A stretch of 6,167 bases of DNA from the NCBI GenBank assembly GCA_023391895.1, contig JAEWAC010000398.1, positions 1 to 6,167 of the forward strand. Reading direction: 5' to 3'. Under the pieces are notes generated by a model. That model did no database searches and had not been told where the DNA came from. It saw only the letters and a program-made list of their open reading frames with translations. This document shows positions 5,785-6,167 of the stretch, piece after piece. Source of the stretch: Bacteroidota bacterium. Its GTDB lineage: Bacteria > Bacteroidota > Bacteroidia > Chitinophagales > Chitinophagaceae. Made by a program: the position numbers and the translations under genes. Positions within the stretch are counted from its first letter, which is position 1, and each line of letters starts with the position of its first letter.

Positions 5785-6167
5785 ATGGAAGTAGAGAAAA
5801 AGTGGTATGCCGTTTATACAAAGCCGCGCTGGGAGAAGAAAGTAGCCGAATTGCTCACTAAAATTCAGATAGCGACCTATTGTCCGCTCAACCGCGTGGT
5901 GCGGCAATGGAGCGACCGGAAAAAAGTAGTCTATGAGCCCCTGTTTCAATCTTATGTTTTTGTACAGATTTCCAGTGCCGAGCAGTTGAGTGTAAGAAAA
6001 GTAGAGGGGGTGCTCAACTTTGTTTATTGGCTGGGTAAGCCGGCCGTTATAAAGGATGCGGAGATTGAAATAATACAACGGTTTTTAAAAGACCATAGCA
6101 ATGTACAGCTAGAAAAAACAACTATCAATGTAAATGACACGGTGCGCATAGTGCGCGGGCCATTGAT
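5785..6167 (+). CDS. NusG-paralogue transcription antiterminator, UpxY type (3' end outside window)
   Basis: Only the first 127 codons are present. The N-terminus KWYAVYTKPRWEKKVAELL (residues 6-24) is the hallmark of the NusG N-terminal (NGN) domain that contacts RNA polymerase; YCPLNRVVRQW (32-42), PLFQSYVFVQI (52-62) and VEGVLNFVYWLGKPAVI (73-89) complete it. A KOW motif begins at about 115-127 (NVNDTVRIVRGPL), where the window ends. Proteins of this form in Bacteroidota glycan loci are specialised NusG paralogues. In Bacteroides fragilis the UpxY proteins prevent premature termination in capsule operon leaders. By analogy this one should promote full-length transcription of the glycan genes expected downstream. 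The ATG at 5785 gives the standard family N-terminus. The housekeeping NusG is less likely, given the wza-wzc neighbours and the divergent sequence. No UpxZ-type partner is visible. Confidence 0.9.
   Translation, partial: MEVEKKWYAVYTKPRWEKKVAELLTKIQIATYCPLNRVVRQWSDRKKVVYEPLFQSYVFVQISSAEQLSVRKVEGVLNFVYWLGKPAVIKDAEIEIIQRFLKDHSNVQLEKTTINVNDTVRIVRGPL

Noticed and set aside
5677..6078. Minus-strand open frame of 133 codons
   Set aside because: It runs antisense over the NusG-like gene, whose NGN motifs are unmistakable on the plus strand.

Overview
The window looks like chromosomal DNA from a member of the Bacteroidota, most likely of the Chitinophagaceae type. This placement is inferred from gene content and style. 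Ribosome-binding sites are weak and A/T-rich, promoter-like matches fit the TTG / TAnnTTTG pattern rather than sigma70, and the Wza-, Wzc- and UpxY-type proteins have the form usual in this phylum. No rRNA or other taxonomic marker is present.

Layout. Positions 1-528 (minus strand) hold the N-terminal 176 codons of a short-chain dehydrogenase related to dihydropteridine reductase; its 3' end is outside the window. Positions 529-1052 are a 524-bp divergent intergenic region with no convincing gene, but with several inverted repeats close to the next gene. Positions 1053-2243 (plus) encode a 396-residue protein with a helical, possibly DNA-binding N-terminus and a Tyr-rich, partly TPR-like C-terminal part; it is the least characterised gene here. 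Positions 2244-2519 are an unusual leader with an exact tandem decamer, an inverted copy of it and a long pyrimidine tract. Positions 2520-3314 encode a Wza-type outer-membrane export lipoprotein. After a 10-bp gap, 3325-5667 encode a fused Wzc-type co-polymerase and tyrosine kinase. After a 117-bp leader, 5785 to the window end encodes the first 127 residues of a NusG-paralogue antiterminator of the UpxY type.

How the parts fit. The plus-strand genes are the upstream end of an exopolysaccharide or capsule locus of the Wzx/Wzy type. Wza and Wzc form the export and chain-length machinery across the envelope, with Wzc autophosphorylating on a C-terminal Tyr/Gly cluster. The NusG-like protein probably keeps RNA polymerase elongating through the long glycan operon expected downstream. 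The 396-residue protein is placed where a locus-specific regulator would be. Its upstream and downstream spacers both carry palindromes, so autoregulation together with control of wza-wzc is a testable model. Glycosyltransferases, flippase, polymerase and a cognate tyrosine phosphatase are not in the window.

No wholly new system is evident. The best candidates for something undescribed are the 396-residue protein together with its flanking repeats, and the hexanucleotide repeat that encodes the kinase's tyrosine cluster.
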